From contig JAIQEU010000007.1 in the NCBI GenBank assembly GCA_020073665.1, positions 67,001 to 131,000 of the forward strand: a stretch of 64,000 nt of DNA, given 5' to 3'. Numbering within the stretch: the first letter of the stretch is position 1; each line of letters opens with the position of its first letter. This stretch comes from Terriglobia bacterium. GTDB lineage: Bacteria; Acidobacteriota; Terriglobia; Terriglobales; Acidobacteriaceae. The notes beneath the pieces are model-generated. The model ran no database searches. It worked only from the letters and a program-made list of their open reading frames with translations, and was not told the DNA's origin. Made by a program: the position numbers and the translations under genes. Shown in pieces: positions 1 through 9,367 of the stretch.

Positions 1-2
1 GC

Positions 3-761
3 GTAGTCGAGAGCAGCGGACAGCGGGTCATGGGCTATGCCCAGTGGGGAGCGTTCGCGGATTACATCGCCATCCGGCCCGAGTTGCTGTGGGCGGCGCC
101 GGCGGGCTGGAGCGCGGAGCAGGGCGCAGCTTTCCCGGTCAATTACTTCACCGCGTACTTCGCATACTGGAAGGCGGGCTTGCTCGATGGCAACAGCGGA
201 CCCGCTCCTCGCGTATTAATTCACGCGGTGGCTGGTGGCGTGGGAACCGCGGCCGTCGAGATTGGCAAGCTGCTGGGCGCAGAAATGTACGGAACCTCTT
301 CGTCGGAAGAAAAGCTGGCACGGGTGAAAGAGCTGGGGCTGCAGTACGGCATCAACTACAAGCAGCGTGATTACGAAGAAGCCATCAAGGACTTGACTCA
401 CGGCGAAGGCGTGGACGTGGTGTTTGAAATGTTGGGCGGTGAACACACCGCCAAGAGCGTCCGCTGCCTGCGTGATTTCGGGCGGGTAATCGTCTACGGC
501 TCCGCCACAGGACAGCGCTCTGAAGTCGATACTCGTTCGCTGTACGCCAAGGGCGCGAGCGTACACGGACTGTGGCTCACCTATCTATCCGCGAAACGCG
601 ATCTGATGCAGGCAGCGTGGAAACAACTCTCTGCCTGGGCTGCACTGGGGAAATTGAATCCGGTCGTAGGGCACGTGCTGCCGCTGGAGCAGGCCTCCGA
701 AGCCTATCGTCTGCTGCTCGAGCGAAAGAACTTCGGCAAAGTGGTGATGACGCTCGCGTAG
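3..761 (+). CDS. MDR-family NADPH:quinone oxidoreductase-like protein, 5' end missing
   Basis: The reading frame is already open at the window edge, so the true start lies upstream and only about 250 C-terminal residues are seen. It matches the zinc-independent quinone-oxidoreductase branch of the medium-chain dehydrogenase/reductase superfamily, which reduces quinones or enones with NADPH in the cytoplasm. Visible: the end of the catalytic domain, then a Rossmann fold with the glycine-rich loop HAVAGGVGTAAVEIGK, a following GTSSSEEK segment where the nucleotide ribose/phosphate would sit, VDVVFEMLGG, and a typical C-terminal EAYRLLLERKNFGKVVM. No cysteine cluster of a structural zinc lobe is present. 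The substrate cannot be told. Nothing downstream on the same strand looks co-transcribed. Confidence 0.85.
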   Translation, partial: VVESSGQRVMGYAQWGAFADYIAIRPELLWAAPAGWSAEQGAAFPVNYFTAYFAYWKAGLLDGNSGPAPRVLIHAVAGGVGTAAVEIGKLLGAEMYGTSSSEEKLARVKELGLQYGINYKQRDYEEAIKDLTHGEGVDVVFEMLGGEHTAKSVRCLRDFGRVIVYGSATGQRSEVDTRSLYAKGASVHGLWLTYLSAKRDLMQAAWKQLSAWAALGKLNPVVGHVLPLEQASEAYRLLLERKNFGKVVMTLA

Positions 762-1342
762 CCCAGTGGCCCCGGCTGCCTCGCCGGCCCAGGTGTCCGC
801 TTCCGAACGTCACCGTTCCACGAGCGGACATCGCCTCCGTCTGCATGCCGCCGCACATCATTTGGAATCAATCGATTTCACCCGGCGCAGAAGGCCGTTC
901 ACATGCATCACCTCAAACCGCAGGAGGCCGCGTGCAGTCGCGCGCGATGGCCCGCTTACACAATACAGACGGGCGTTGTGGCCCGCGGGTGCTTGCTAAC
1001 GACGCCGCGGGGAGAGCGTCCAAAAGAGTGATCGCAAGAAAAAATCGCAACGGAACTTTTGCAGCACGAGTAGCGTATCTGGAAGCGATGAGTGGGAACC
1101 GGGAGGAGAACCAGCCGCCCCGGTAGCTTAAAAGAATTCAGGGGTCAAAGGGACTGTCTCAATCTCGGTTTGGCGGCCCAGGTGAGAACAAATCCCTTCG
1201 CAGCGAGCACGCGGCCTTGCGGCCATTTGCTTCTACTTGACCCCGCCGCAGCATTGTAGGCCTTTCGCGGACAAACGCAAGTTTCTTCGTGAAGGGAAGT
1301 CCAGGCCGCCCAGAAACCGGTTCCCGACGTTTTCGGGAAAGA
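762..1342. other. Non-coding stretch, no gene recognised
   Basis: Almost 600 bases between the oxidoreductase and the next gene. Short open frames exist on both strands but show neither a ribosome-binding site nor protein-like composition. I found no tRNA, terminator with a T-run, or convincing riboswitch. The promoter of the small secreted protein at 1356 should lie in its last part. Confidence 0.5.
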
Positions 1343-1355
1343 AAAAAGGAGTGGT

Positions 1356-1736
1356 ATGAAAGCATTGAAGATTTCCAAGGGCTTGCTGCTGGGACTGGCA
1401 CTGCTGCTGGCAACGAGCGCGTTCGCAGCCAACAAGGGTTCATTGAAGGTAGACGAACCCGTCAACGTCAACGGAAAGCAGCTGACTGCCGGCGACTATA
1501 AGGTGAGCTGGGAAGGCAACGGCCCCAGCGTGGAGCTGCACATCATGCAGGGCAAGAACGTCGTAGCCACGGTACCGGCCAAGATGGTCGACCTGCCGCG
1601 CGCGGCCTCGGATGACGGCGCGGTCGTCAACACCAACGGTGACGGCAGCCGAACCCTGTCGCAGATCCGTTTCTCCGGCAAGAAGTATGCCTTGGCTATC
1701 GGCGGTGATACTGCCAGTGCTGACATGAACAAGTAA
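1356..1736 (+). CDS. Small secreted protein, unknown function
   Basis: A 126-residue protein starting eight bases after the SD-like AAAAAAGGAG. Residues 1-24 form a clear Sec signal peptide (Lys-rich start, then LLLGLALLLATSAFA, cleavage after AFA). The mature part of about 100 residues is polar and beta-rich: KVDEPVNVNGKQLTAGDYKVSWEG, then ELHIMQGKNVVATVPAKMV, ending with QIRFSGKKYALAI. This looks like one small beta-sandwich. I do not recognise a named family; similar small exported proteins seem frequent in Acidobacteriota (recollection, not a search). It stands alone and is followed by a strong hairpin at 1753. Confidence 0.8.
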   Translation: MKALKISKGLLLGLALLLATSAFAANKGSLKVDEPVNVNGKQLTAGDYKVSWEGNGPSVELHIMQGKNVVATVPAKMVDLPRAASDDGAVVNTNGDGSRTLSQIRFSGKKYALAIGGDTASADMNK

Positions 1737-1752
1737 GTTTCCTGCAAACAAG

Positions 1753-1777
1753 AACGGGGAGCTTTGTGCTCCCCGTT
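1753..1777. terminator. Bidirectional hairpin terminator
   Basis: Perfect 10-bp stem AACGGGGAGC / GCTCCCCGTT with the five-base loop TTTGT. It sits between the convergent genes ending at 1736 (+) and 1799 (-). The tract after it is only moderately T-rich, so efficiency is uncertain. Confidence 0.7.
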
Positions 1778-1798
1778 ACTCTTGCTGCTTATCCGTTG

Positions 1799-4225
1799 CT
1801 AGTTAGACGCCAGCACGTCGGCGTTATGGTTGATCATGGCGCGGTGAGGCGGGTCCTTCAATCCCTTCAGCGGAACTTTCTGGTCGATCGTAGCGTTGCC
1901 TTGCATCCGCGCCCTTCCCATGAACACCGTGCGCCCATCCGCCAGTTCCAGGTAAATCGGAACCAGCATGAGGAAGTGATCGTCGACGTTCGACTGTGTG
2001 AGTTTAAAACCAAATACCACATCGCCGTCTGAATTCTTGTCGAACGAATAGTCGAATTTGTAAGCGGGCAGCTGCGTCCCATAGACATATTCGTTGAAGA
2101 ACCAATCCATCGTGTGATTGCCGTCGAGGTCCATCTCCGGAGTCATGTGCTTTTCCACCATGGCCTTGAAATCTTCGGTGGTGGCGGCGCGTCCGGAGTA
2201 AGTCTTGACGAAGTCCTGCATGGTGGCTTTGAAGTTGTCGTCGCCGGTCCTACGGTCCCACATCATCATGCGCACCATGTGCAGGATGTAGGCGCCCTTG
2301 GGATAGATGAGGCGGCGGTAGGTGTCGAAACCTGCCTTGCTGTTGCTCGTCCGGAATCCCATGGTCAGCGGGCCTGCATCAATCGCGCGGAAACCTTGCG
2401 GACTGCGTTCCAGCAACAGATCTCGTTCATCATTCCAGAACTCGACGAATTTCTTGGGGTTCTTTTCCACCATCTGCAAGAAGAGTGAGGCGGACATGTC
2501 GGCGAAACCCTCACTCATCCACTGGTCGCGGTAGGAACTCCAACCGACCGTCTGTCCCCACCACTGGTGCGCGACCTCGTGCGGCGTCACGATCTTCCAG
2601 TAGCCGCGGTCACCCCAGTCCATCCCGAGCTGGTGGCGCACGGTGGTATCAAAGAAATAACAGAGGGGAATGTACACCAGCATGGGCCACGACTGGCCGA
2701 AGTCGCAGGCGGTCTGTTGCGTGATCGCGACCCGCTTGAACGCACTGGGGCCGAAGTAATCAGTGTAGAGTTGGATGGCCAATTGTCCTTCGGCCAGCGC
2801 CTTCTTGCCAAGCCCGGTGGTACTCATATTGCCCAGCGCGACGTCCGAGCGCAGACGAACGTCCTGACTAGGCAGGTCGTTGCCGACTGCGTGCTGCAAA
2901 CTGGTGACCCAGTCGGGCGGCTCTTGGTTGGCAAAAGACTGGACCAGGTATTCCGGCTTGGTCAGTTTCACTTCTTCTTCCTTAAATTTGCCGAAGTTGA
3001 ATCCGGCCACGGTCTGCGGGCCCTCGCTCTTCCACGTGGTTACGTTATGCCCGCCGTCGTTGCTCTCGCTGAGCATATCTCCCGTCGCGGCGATCTTCAT
3101 GCCCTTGGGAATGTGGAAGGTCATGGCATACGTGACATACTCCCCCGAGGTGCGGGCATTGTTGGGATACCAGTTGTCGCGCGCATCCGGGTTCGGAAAG
3201 TAATTGCCGCCGCCCTCGTTATACACAGCGTCTTTGCCTGTGTAGTTCGTGGTGATCGCATACTTCTCCCCTGCCGCAAGGGCTTTAGGAAGGATTACCG
3301 CAAAGTCCGAGTCGTCGTTCTTATCTTCCTGGATGAAGGCCAGGGGCTGGCCTCCCTCTGTGCTCACACTCTGCACGCGCAAAGTCCGGAACAGGTTGAA
3401 AGGAACCACCCGTAAACCATCGAGCTGGGAGGTAATGCTGGTCACAGACTTGCCGCTAAGATTGGCGTTTTTCTCAATCGTAGTGTCGAGTTGCTGGTGC
3501 TCGATACGAAATCGGTTCCATCGCACTGCCTTCCGTGCGCTCGCGTCGGTCAGATGGAAAGCCGCCCAGACGCCATACTTATTCTCATCATAGGTTTCAA
3601 ACACAACCTGATCTGGCGAGCCGTGCGGATCGACGATGTAGAGTTCTTTGTCGTTGTAACGTTTGCCGTGAACAAAGGCAGCAAAAAACGCGCCCGGCTC
3701 GGGGCTGAGTGCGTCTTCCAGAAGGCGGGCCTCGAAGTTGTCCTTGAGTTTGTGACGAGTCACGTTCTGACTGTCCTTCAGCAATCCCGGGTCGCATCCG
3801 CCTGAAGCCGCGTTACCGGCCTTCTTCAATTCGTCGTAAGAGGTATCTGTAAAGCGCAGAACCATGTGGCTGAAGTTCTCGCTAAATTCGTCTTCTTTAG
3901 TCAGCAGCTTCAACATGCTGCGCTCGGCCGCCGAAGGCGCGCTGATCACCAGATTGCCGTCACCCACGAACACCGCTCCCGTAACTTTTCCCTGTACCGG
4001 CGAAACGAAACAGAAGCTGCCGGATTGGAGATGAAAAGTGGCTGCGTCCCGCTTGAACGTAAAATTGCTTACGGTGACCGACTCGCCGCCCAGCGTAAGG
4101 TTGCGCAGTTGTTGGTAAGTTAGGTCAGTGTTAGCGCCGGGCGCGGCGTCGGCCGCGAAGGCTGTGGGAACTAAAGTTAAAAGACACACGAATGCGCAGA
4201 GACGAAGAGCGCGTAGATAAGGCAT
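1799..4225 (-). CDS. Secreted M1-family (gluzincin) aminopeptidase
   Basis: An 808-residue exported zinc metallopeptidase. The N-terminus is a signal peptide (MPYLRALRLCAFVCLLTLVP, cleavage near AFA-ADA). The zinc signature is complete: H549-E550-V-A-H553 with the third ligand E572 exactly 18 residues on, in MSEGFAD. Y and W residues around HQWWGQ are typical of M1 enzymes, which remove N-terminal amino acids from peptides. Residues of about 20-250 form a long N-terminal beta region outside the classical M1 core; the C-terminal ERAP-like helical domain is short. I did not find the canonical GxMEN exopeptidase motif, so true aminopeptidase activity is probable but not proven. Monocistronic, convergent with the gene before it. 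Confidence 0.9.
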   Translation of the reverse strand: MPYLRALRLCAFVCLLTLVPTAFAADAAPGANTDLTYQQLRNLTLGGESVTVSNFTFKRDAATFHLQSGSFCFVSPVQGKVTGAVFVGDGNLVISAPSAAERSMLKLLTKEDEFSENFSHMVLRFTDTSYDELKKAGNAASGGCDPGLLKDSQNVTRHKLKDNFEARLLEDALSPEPGAFFAAFVHGKRYNDKELYIVDPHGSPDQVVFETYDENKYGVWAAFHLTDASARKAVRWNRFRIEHQQLDTTIEKNANLSGKSVTSITSQLDGLRVVPFNLFRTLRVQSVSTEGGQPLAFIQEDKNDDSDFAVILPKALAAGEKYAITTNYTGKDAVYNEGGGNYFPNPDARDNWYPNNARTSGEYVTYAMTFHIPKGMKIAATGDMLSESNDGGHNVTTWKSEGPQTVAGFNFGKFKEEEVKLTKPEYLVQSFANQEPPDWVTSLQHAVGNDLPSQDVRLRSDVALGNMSTTGLGKKALAEGQLAIQLYTDYFGPSAFKRVAITQQTACDFGQSWPMLVYIPLCYFFDTTVRHQLGMDWGDRGYWKIVTPHEVAHQWWGQTVGWSSYRDQWMSEGFADMSASLFLQMVEKNPKKFVEFWNDERDLLLERSPQGFRAIDAGPLTMGFRTSNSKAGFDTYRRLIYPKGAYILHMVRMMMWDRRTGDDNFKATMQDFVKTYSGRAATTEDFKAMVEKHMTPEMDLDGNHTMDWFFNEYVYGTQLPAYKFDYSFDKNSDGDVVFGFKLTQSNVDDHFLMLVPIYLELADGRTVFMGRARMQGNATIDQKVPLKGLKDPPHRAMINHNADVLASN

Positions 4226-4421
4226 GGATCCTCCCGGGGGGAAGGGTGGAACGCGCCATTATGAACGGATTCTGGAGAATTGCAATTAACTTCGAAGAGG
4301 CAAATGGACCAAGTTGGGATTCTGAGTACCGCTAAGCGGCAACGCGGTGTAATATCGGGCGGCTTCGCAATCCGGAAACATCATCAGGCAGACAAAGACA
4401 AAAGGCATCTGGAAAGGGCGT

Positions 4422-6662
4422 ATGAGAATTGCGGCGGCACTTCTTTTCCTATTGGTATGTTCTGCGGCCACCGCGGAAAACCTGGAGAAGAACCAGAAGA
4501 AAGAACTCGAAGCCCAAGTCAAAACGATGCAGGCCGAGGGAGAGCGCCTCGAAAAGGCCGGCCAACTGGCAGAAGCCCGCGCCAAATACGCCGAGTCTCA
4601 GGCGCTCATCGAAACCAAAGATGTTACTGACGCCATCAAGCATCTGGATGAAGAGATTCACAAGCGGGTAAAGGACACGCTGAGCGCATCGCGCAAGTCT
4701 TACGAGTCGCGCAAGTTTAAGGAGGCTGCGGCGTCGCTCGAGGATGCCCTGAAACTGCAGGCGTCTCAACCGGTGCTCGCCTACAACCTTGCGCTTTGCT
4801 ACTACCAGCTTGGGGATCGTGACAAGGCGCTTGAATATCTCGGCAAAGCTGCGGTCGGTACGCCTGACCCGAAGCAGAAGCAGAAACTCCTGCAGATGCT
4901 CACTTTCTTCACCACGGGGGAGGGCGCCGTCTCCGTGAATGACAGCGACAAAGATCGCGTTGGCCGCATTAACCGCCTCGCCGAAAGCATTGGAGTAGAG
5001 GCTTCCCTCGAAGATGAAGGAGGGGAAGAGGATCCCCTCGTGGAGGCAGGTCCTTCAGCGCCGTTTCAGGAAACCGCCACGACTGCAACTCCCGCCAATC
5101 CGCACAGTCATAGCGCGGCGGGGAAAAGGTCGAGCCTGTGCAATGCGCTGGCCGACCTGAAGGGTCCGCTAGCCGGCAGCCCGGCTGCAACCTTCAACCT
5201 GGCGAATTGCGCCGAAAGCAACGGACGAACCACCGAGGCGGCTACGCTGTTGGATAAGTATCTGCAGATGGCTCCGACAGCCCTCGACACCGACGGAGTG
5301 CATGCCCGCATCGCAGACCTGAAGTTGTTGCTGGGGCTTCCGGGGCCGAGCGGCGCGGAAACTCGCCGCCTATATGCGTCGGCTTACGGTTCGCTTGCGG
5401 AGCATAACTACGATCGCGCTCTGGTAGACCTTAACAAGGCGAGCGACGCAGTTCCTGATTTTGCTCTTACCAAATGGAACCTGGCACTGCTGTACGAAGC
5501 CATGGCCAACATCGACAAAACGAAAGAAAATTTCACGCGCTACCAGCAGCTAGCGCCCGACCAGAAAGCCAAGGACGATGCCGCACTGCACCTCAGCACC
5601 CTGGACGCCCGGCGAACCAAGTATGACGAGGAGATCGACGAAGCGGAAGACATCGTTTCCGACTTATTCAACCGGTCGATGAACCTGTCGTTTAACGGAT
5701 CTGAGAAGCGCAGTGCAATCCATGCCCGCCGCGCGCGGGTGAAGAAGAAAGAAGAGAAACAGGCCAAGAACCGTGTCGGAGGATTTGCGGTTCCGTACGC
5801 ATACGCTCAGCAACAGCTATCGCGAGCGAGTGAGCATCTGCAAATCGCGTTAGCACTGTTCCCGCTCGGAGCCGAAGCCAACGAGCTCATGGCCCAGGTC
5901 TTCCTGCAGGCAAACGACGGCCATTCCGCGACCCAGAGCTTTGACGTGGTTGCCAGCCAGAACCTGCCGGTGTCGTTCTACGCCGAAATGCGCGGCCATA
6001 AGCAGGACCAGGCCGTGAAGTGCGAATTGACGCGAGACCGGATCAGGCTCATTTTTTTGTCGTCGTATGACAAGAAAGGGAACCCGGCGCCGCCCAGCAA
6101 GCCAGCCGGCGAAGATGGCCTTGGAGATCTGGTTGTGGATCCCTCAGTTCCACGCCAGCAGGACTTCGATTCTCTCGACTTGACCCAGGCCGACATCAAG
6201 AAGGTAGAGACCAACAGCGGCCTGCTCAAGCTGAAACTCGCGAAGCAGGATCTCTATCTAGCCCCGATTTACCTGCCTTCATTTACTCCGGTGGAGGGTC
6301 CACCGGCGCGAAGGTTCGCCAACAACTACACCCGGCTGTTCGTTCGCTATCCGGGACTTGAGGATTCCAAGCTGGGAACCGAGGGGATGAGCGGCGGCGA
6401 GAAATTCAGGATGGGAATGGACATCGCCAACGCCAGCATGGATATTGCGATGTCGGGCTTCACTCCCATCAGTGCGATCAGCAGTGTTCAGGATGCGATC
6501 AAGATAGCCCGCACCATCCAATCGGCCATGGCGTCTTTGAGCGTGAGCTTTGCGTCGTGGGAGAAGAGTGTGGATGCGCAGCAGCAACTGCTTGCGGGGA
6601 AGTCGTTCAAGTCAATTCCGACTCAGCCGGTAAATTTGGGGTTTGTGCAGGAGATGAAGTAG
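4422..6662 (+). CDS. Secreted TPR-repeat protein
   Basis: A 746-residue protein preceded by GGAAAGGGCGT directly before ATG. Residues 1-18 are a signal peptide (MRIAAALLFLLVCSAATA). Residues 20-95 are a charged coiled-coil-like helix (KNQKKELEAQVKTMQAEG). TPR units follow: FKEAAASLEDALKLQASQPVLAYNLALCYYQLGD at about 95-135, a second group near 230-380, and a third near 450-500. The C-terminal 200 residues are a different, beta-containing domain with no family I recognise. TPR arrays mediate protein-protein contacts, so a periplasmic scaffold role is likely; the partner is unknown. Its stop codon abuts a GC-rich palindrome. Confidence 0.85.
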   Translation: MRIAAALLFLLVCSAATAENLEKNQKKELEAQVKTMQAEGERLEKAGQLAEARAKYAESQALIETKDVTDAIKHLDEEIHKRVKDTLSASRKSYESRKFKEAAASLEDALKLQASQPVLAYNLALCYYQLGDRDKALEYLGKAAVGTPDPKQKQKLLQMLTFFTTGEGAVSVNDSDKDRVGRINRLAESIGVEASLEDEGGEEDPLVEAGPSAPFQETATTATPANPHSHSAAGKRSSLCNALADLKGPLAGSPAATFNLANCAESNGRTTEAATLLDKYLQMAPTALDTDGVHARIADLKLLLGLPGPSGAETRRLYASAYGSLAEHNYDRALVDLNKASDAVPDFALTKWNLALLYEAMANIDKTKENFTRYQQLAPDQKAKDDAALHLSTLDARRTKYDEEIDEAEDIVSDLFNRSMNLSFNGSEKRSAIHARRARVKKKEEKQAKNRVGGFAVPYAYAQQQLSRASEHLQIALALFPLGAEANELMAQVFLQANDGHSATQSFDVVASQNLPVSFYAEMRGHKQDQAVKCELTRDRIRLIFLSSYDKKGNPAPPSKPAGEDGLGDLVVDPSVPRQQDFDSLDLTQADIKKVETNSGLLKLKLAKQDLYLAPIYLPSFTPVEGPPARRFANNYTRLFVRYPGLEDSKLGTEGMSGGEKFRMGMDIANASMDIAMSGFTPISAISSVQDAIKIARTIQSAMASLSVSFASWEKSVDAQQQLLAGKSFKSIPTQPVNLGFVQEMK

Positions 6663-6682
6663 CGCGGGCGAGTCGCCCGCGC
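6662..6682. repeat. Near-perfect GC palindrome at the gene end (REP/terminator-like)
   Basis: Arms GCGCGGGCGA and TCGCCCGCGC separated by one base; the last base of the TPR gene stop codon is the first base of the element. There is no T-run, so it resembles a REP-type mRNA-end hairpin rather than an intrinsic terminator. Confidence 0.65.
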
Positions 6683-6728
6683 CCACACGGTGCGCTGAGA
6701 ACTGAGAACCGGCGACTGACAACTGCTT

Positions 6729-7901
<1,173 letters not shown>

Positions 7902-8045
7902 GGGGACCCTTTAATTTTCAAATTTCAGAATTTTCGGATTTACGAATTGAGAAACGGCAGAGCTACCGGCAACAACAGGCAGGACAACAACACAATTGGC
8001 AGGAGCAGTTCAATCTAGCAATCCTCAAATTCGACAATCCGTCCA

Positions 8046-8321
8046 TTACCGCCCTCCGGCGATGGAAGGCACGATAGAGATGGTATCACCGTCGCCCACG
8101 GCGGTGGCATCCTTCTGCAGGTAGCGGACGTCTTCGTCGTTCACGTAAACATTCACAAAGGCGCGCAGCTTGCCATCGTCGGTATAGAGGTGGCGGCGCA
8201 GATCGGGGTGCCGGGCCACCAGCCCGGCCAGAGCCTCACCCACGGTAGTTGCCTTGACCTCCACCGCCGGCTGCTTGCCCGCATACTGGCGCAACGGGGT
8301 AGGGATGTGGATCTTAGTCAT
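8046..8321 (-). CDS. cysO: Ubiquitin-like sulfur carrier protein (CysO/MoaD/ThiS fold), C-terminus Gly-Gly-Arg
   Basis: 91 residues with the beta-grasp pattern of small sulfur carriers: MTKIHIPTPLRQYAGK, then VGEALAGLVARHPDLRRHLY, VNVYVNDEDVRYLQ, and the end VGDGDTISIVPSIAGGR. Carriers of the CysO type accept sulfur as a C-terminal thiocarboxylate on Gly-Gly and deliver it to PLP cysteine synthases. Here I checked the codons: GCC GGA GGG CGG TAA, so one arginine follows the diglycine and it must be removed before adenylation. The JAMM protease gene at 8852 is the obvious candidate. Neighbours are moeZ and a CysM-like gene, favouring cysteine synthesis over molybdopterin. Confidence 0.9.
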   Translation of the reverse strand: MTKIHIPTPLRQYAGKQPAVEVKATTVGEALAGLVARHPDLRRHLYTDDGKLRAFVNVYVNDEDVRYLQKDATAVGDGDTISIVPSIAGGR

Positions 8322-8410
8322 GATGTCTTAATGATGCACAGGCAGGGTCAGGGGATTCATGGGATTGGCGTATCTTATTGACTGGCATGCTCTGAGCATG
8401 CGGTGAGCAG

Positions 8411-8827
8411 ATGGCCCACACCACGCCGGAGCAGCAACCTCGAGGTTTTCTGGCCCTGGGAATTTTCTTCTTCTTCGGGGCGCTGATGGCCACATTTGCC
8501 GCCACCACGCTGCTTAAACCAGGAACTTTCCTCGACCGCGCCTGGGTTCTCAACCCGACCGCCCATGTTCAACTCGTCTCCGTGGGAAAGATTGCAGGCT
8601 TTGGGTTTATCGCTCTGGCTGTGCCGCTGCTGCTGGCAGGTGTGGGCTGGTTCCGGCGGCGCTATTGGGGCTGGGTGGTGGGCACGTCGGTGATTGCGGT
8701 GAACCTGCTCGGCGATCTGGGGCAGATAGGCTTTGGCGAGCGGCTGAAGGGTGTCACGGGAGTGTTGATTGCCGGACTGCTGCTGGTTTACATGACGCGG
8801 CCCGGCGTGAGGAATTACTTCCGGTGA
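8411..8827 (+). CDS. Four-helix integral membrane protein, unknown function
   Basis: 138 residues with about four hydrophobic helices: GFLALGIFFFFGALMATFAA (about 12-31), VGKIAGFGFIALAVPLLLAGVGW (58-80), WGWVVGTSVIAVNLLGDL (86-103) and VTGVLIAGLLLVYM (114-127). There is no signal peptide and no catalytic motif. I do not recognise the family. It lies on the opposite strand inside the sulfur-carrier cluster, between the carrier and the JAMM protease, so it breaks any single transcript there. A weak GAGCAG precedes the ATG. Confidence 0.75.
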   Translation: MAHTTPEQQPRGFLALGIFFFFGALMATFAATTLLKPGTFLDRAWVLNPTAHVQLVSVGKIAGFGFIALAVPLLLAGVGWFRRRYWGWVVGTSVIAVNLLGDLGQIGFGERLKGVTGVLIAGLLLVYMTRPGVRNYFR

Positions 8828-8851
8828 GGCTCGAAGCCTTGATGGGTCCTC

Positions 8852-9301
8852 TCAAAACAGGTCAATCTTTTCATCAAAGAATTTCTTGTCCTCCTCGCCA
8901 CTGCCATCCAGCAGGAAAGAACTGGTGGTTACCGCTTTCCCTTTCTCCACGCTGGTGATGACGTAGGAGCAGCCAAACCAGTGCGCGTCAGCCAGATCGG
9001 TTTGTGACCAACTCGCGGGATGGTCGGGGTGCGAATGGTAGAAGCCCAGGATGTCTTCCTCCCGATCCCGCCCTTCGCGCTGAATGCGCACCAACTCGCG
9101 GGGATCAATGTGATAGCGGTTTTGCGGCGAATCCGTACGCGTGTTGCCGCAGCGCGCCAGCGAAGTCACCACCCGCCCGTCGCCATTCATGCGGCCGAGA
9201 AGCACCCCGCAGCACTCGTGGGGATAGGTCTCCTCGCCGTGCCGGCGGATGGAGTCGTAGACGGATTGGATCAGCTTTAGCATGGCCAAGAATTGAATCA
9301 T
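8852..9301 (-). CDS. mec: JAMM/MPN+ metalloprotease (Mec-like)
   Basis: 149 residues with a complete JAMM zinc signature: E29 in PHECCGVLLG, H89 and H91 in GFYHSHPDHPASWSQTD, and D102. Bacterial members hydrolyse peptide or isopeptide bonds just after a ubiquitin-like protein's terminal Gly-Gly. Known examples release cysteine from CysO-cysteine or trim residues beyond Gly-Gly from carriers such as QbsE. Placed next to a carrier ending Gly-Gly-Arg and a cysteine synthase, both jobs are plausible here. A second Met seven residues in (9283) could be the true start; neither start has a strong ribosome-binding site. It is probably transcribed with the cysteine synthase upstream. Confidence 0.9.
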   Translation of the reverse strand: MIQFLAMLKLIQSVYDSIRRHGEETYPHECCGVLLGRMNGDGRVVTSLARCGNTRTDSPQNRYHIDPRELVRIQREGRDREEDILGFYHSHPDHPASWSQTDLADAHWFGCSYVITSVEKGKAVTTSSFLLDGSGEEDKKFFDEKIDLF

Positions 9302-9339
9302 TGAGAGACTGGGTCATTGAATCATTTCAATCTCTCAAT
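9300..9339. repeat. Intergenic inverted repeat, ATTGA-word family
   Basis: Arms ATTGAGAGA (9300-9308) and TCTCTCAAT (9331-9339), part of a longer tract of reiterated ATTGAATC/CAATCGCT words running to about 9365. It lies between the JAMM protease start and the cysteine synthase stop, and its left arm touches the upstream start codon of the protease. Confidence 0.6.
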
Positions 9340-9367
9340 GACTCAACGATTCAATCGCTCAATCGTT

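Noticed and set aside
950-1126. Possible small gene after the oxidoreductase
   Set aside because: The frame has no ribosome-binding site, unusual composition and no recognisable sequence.
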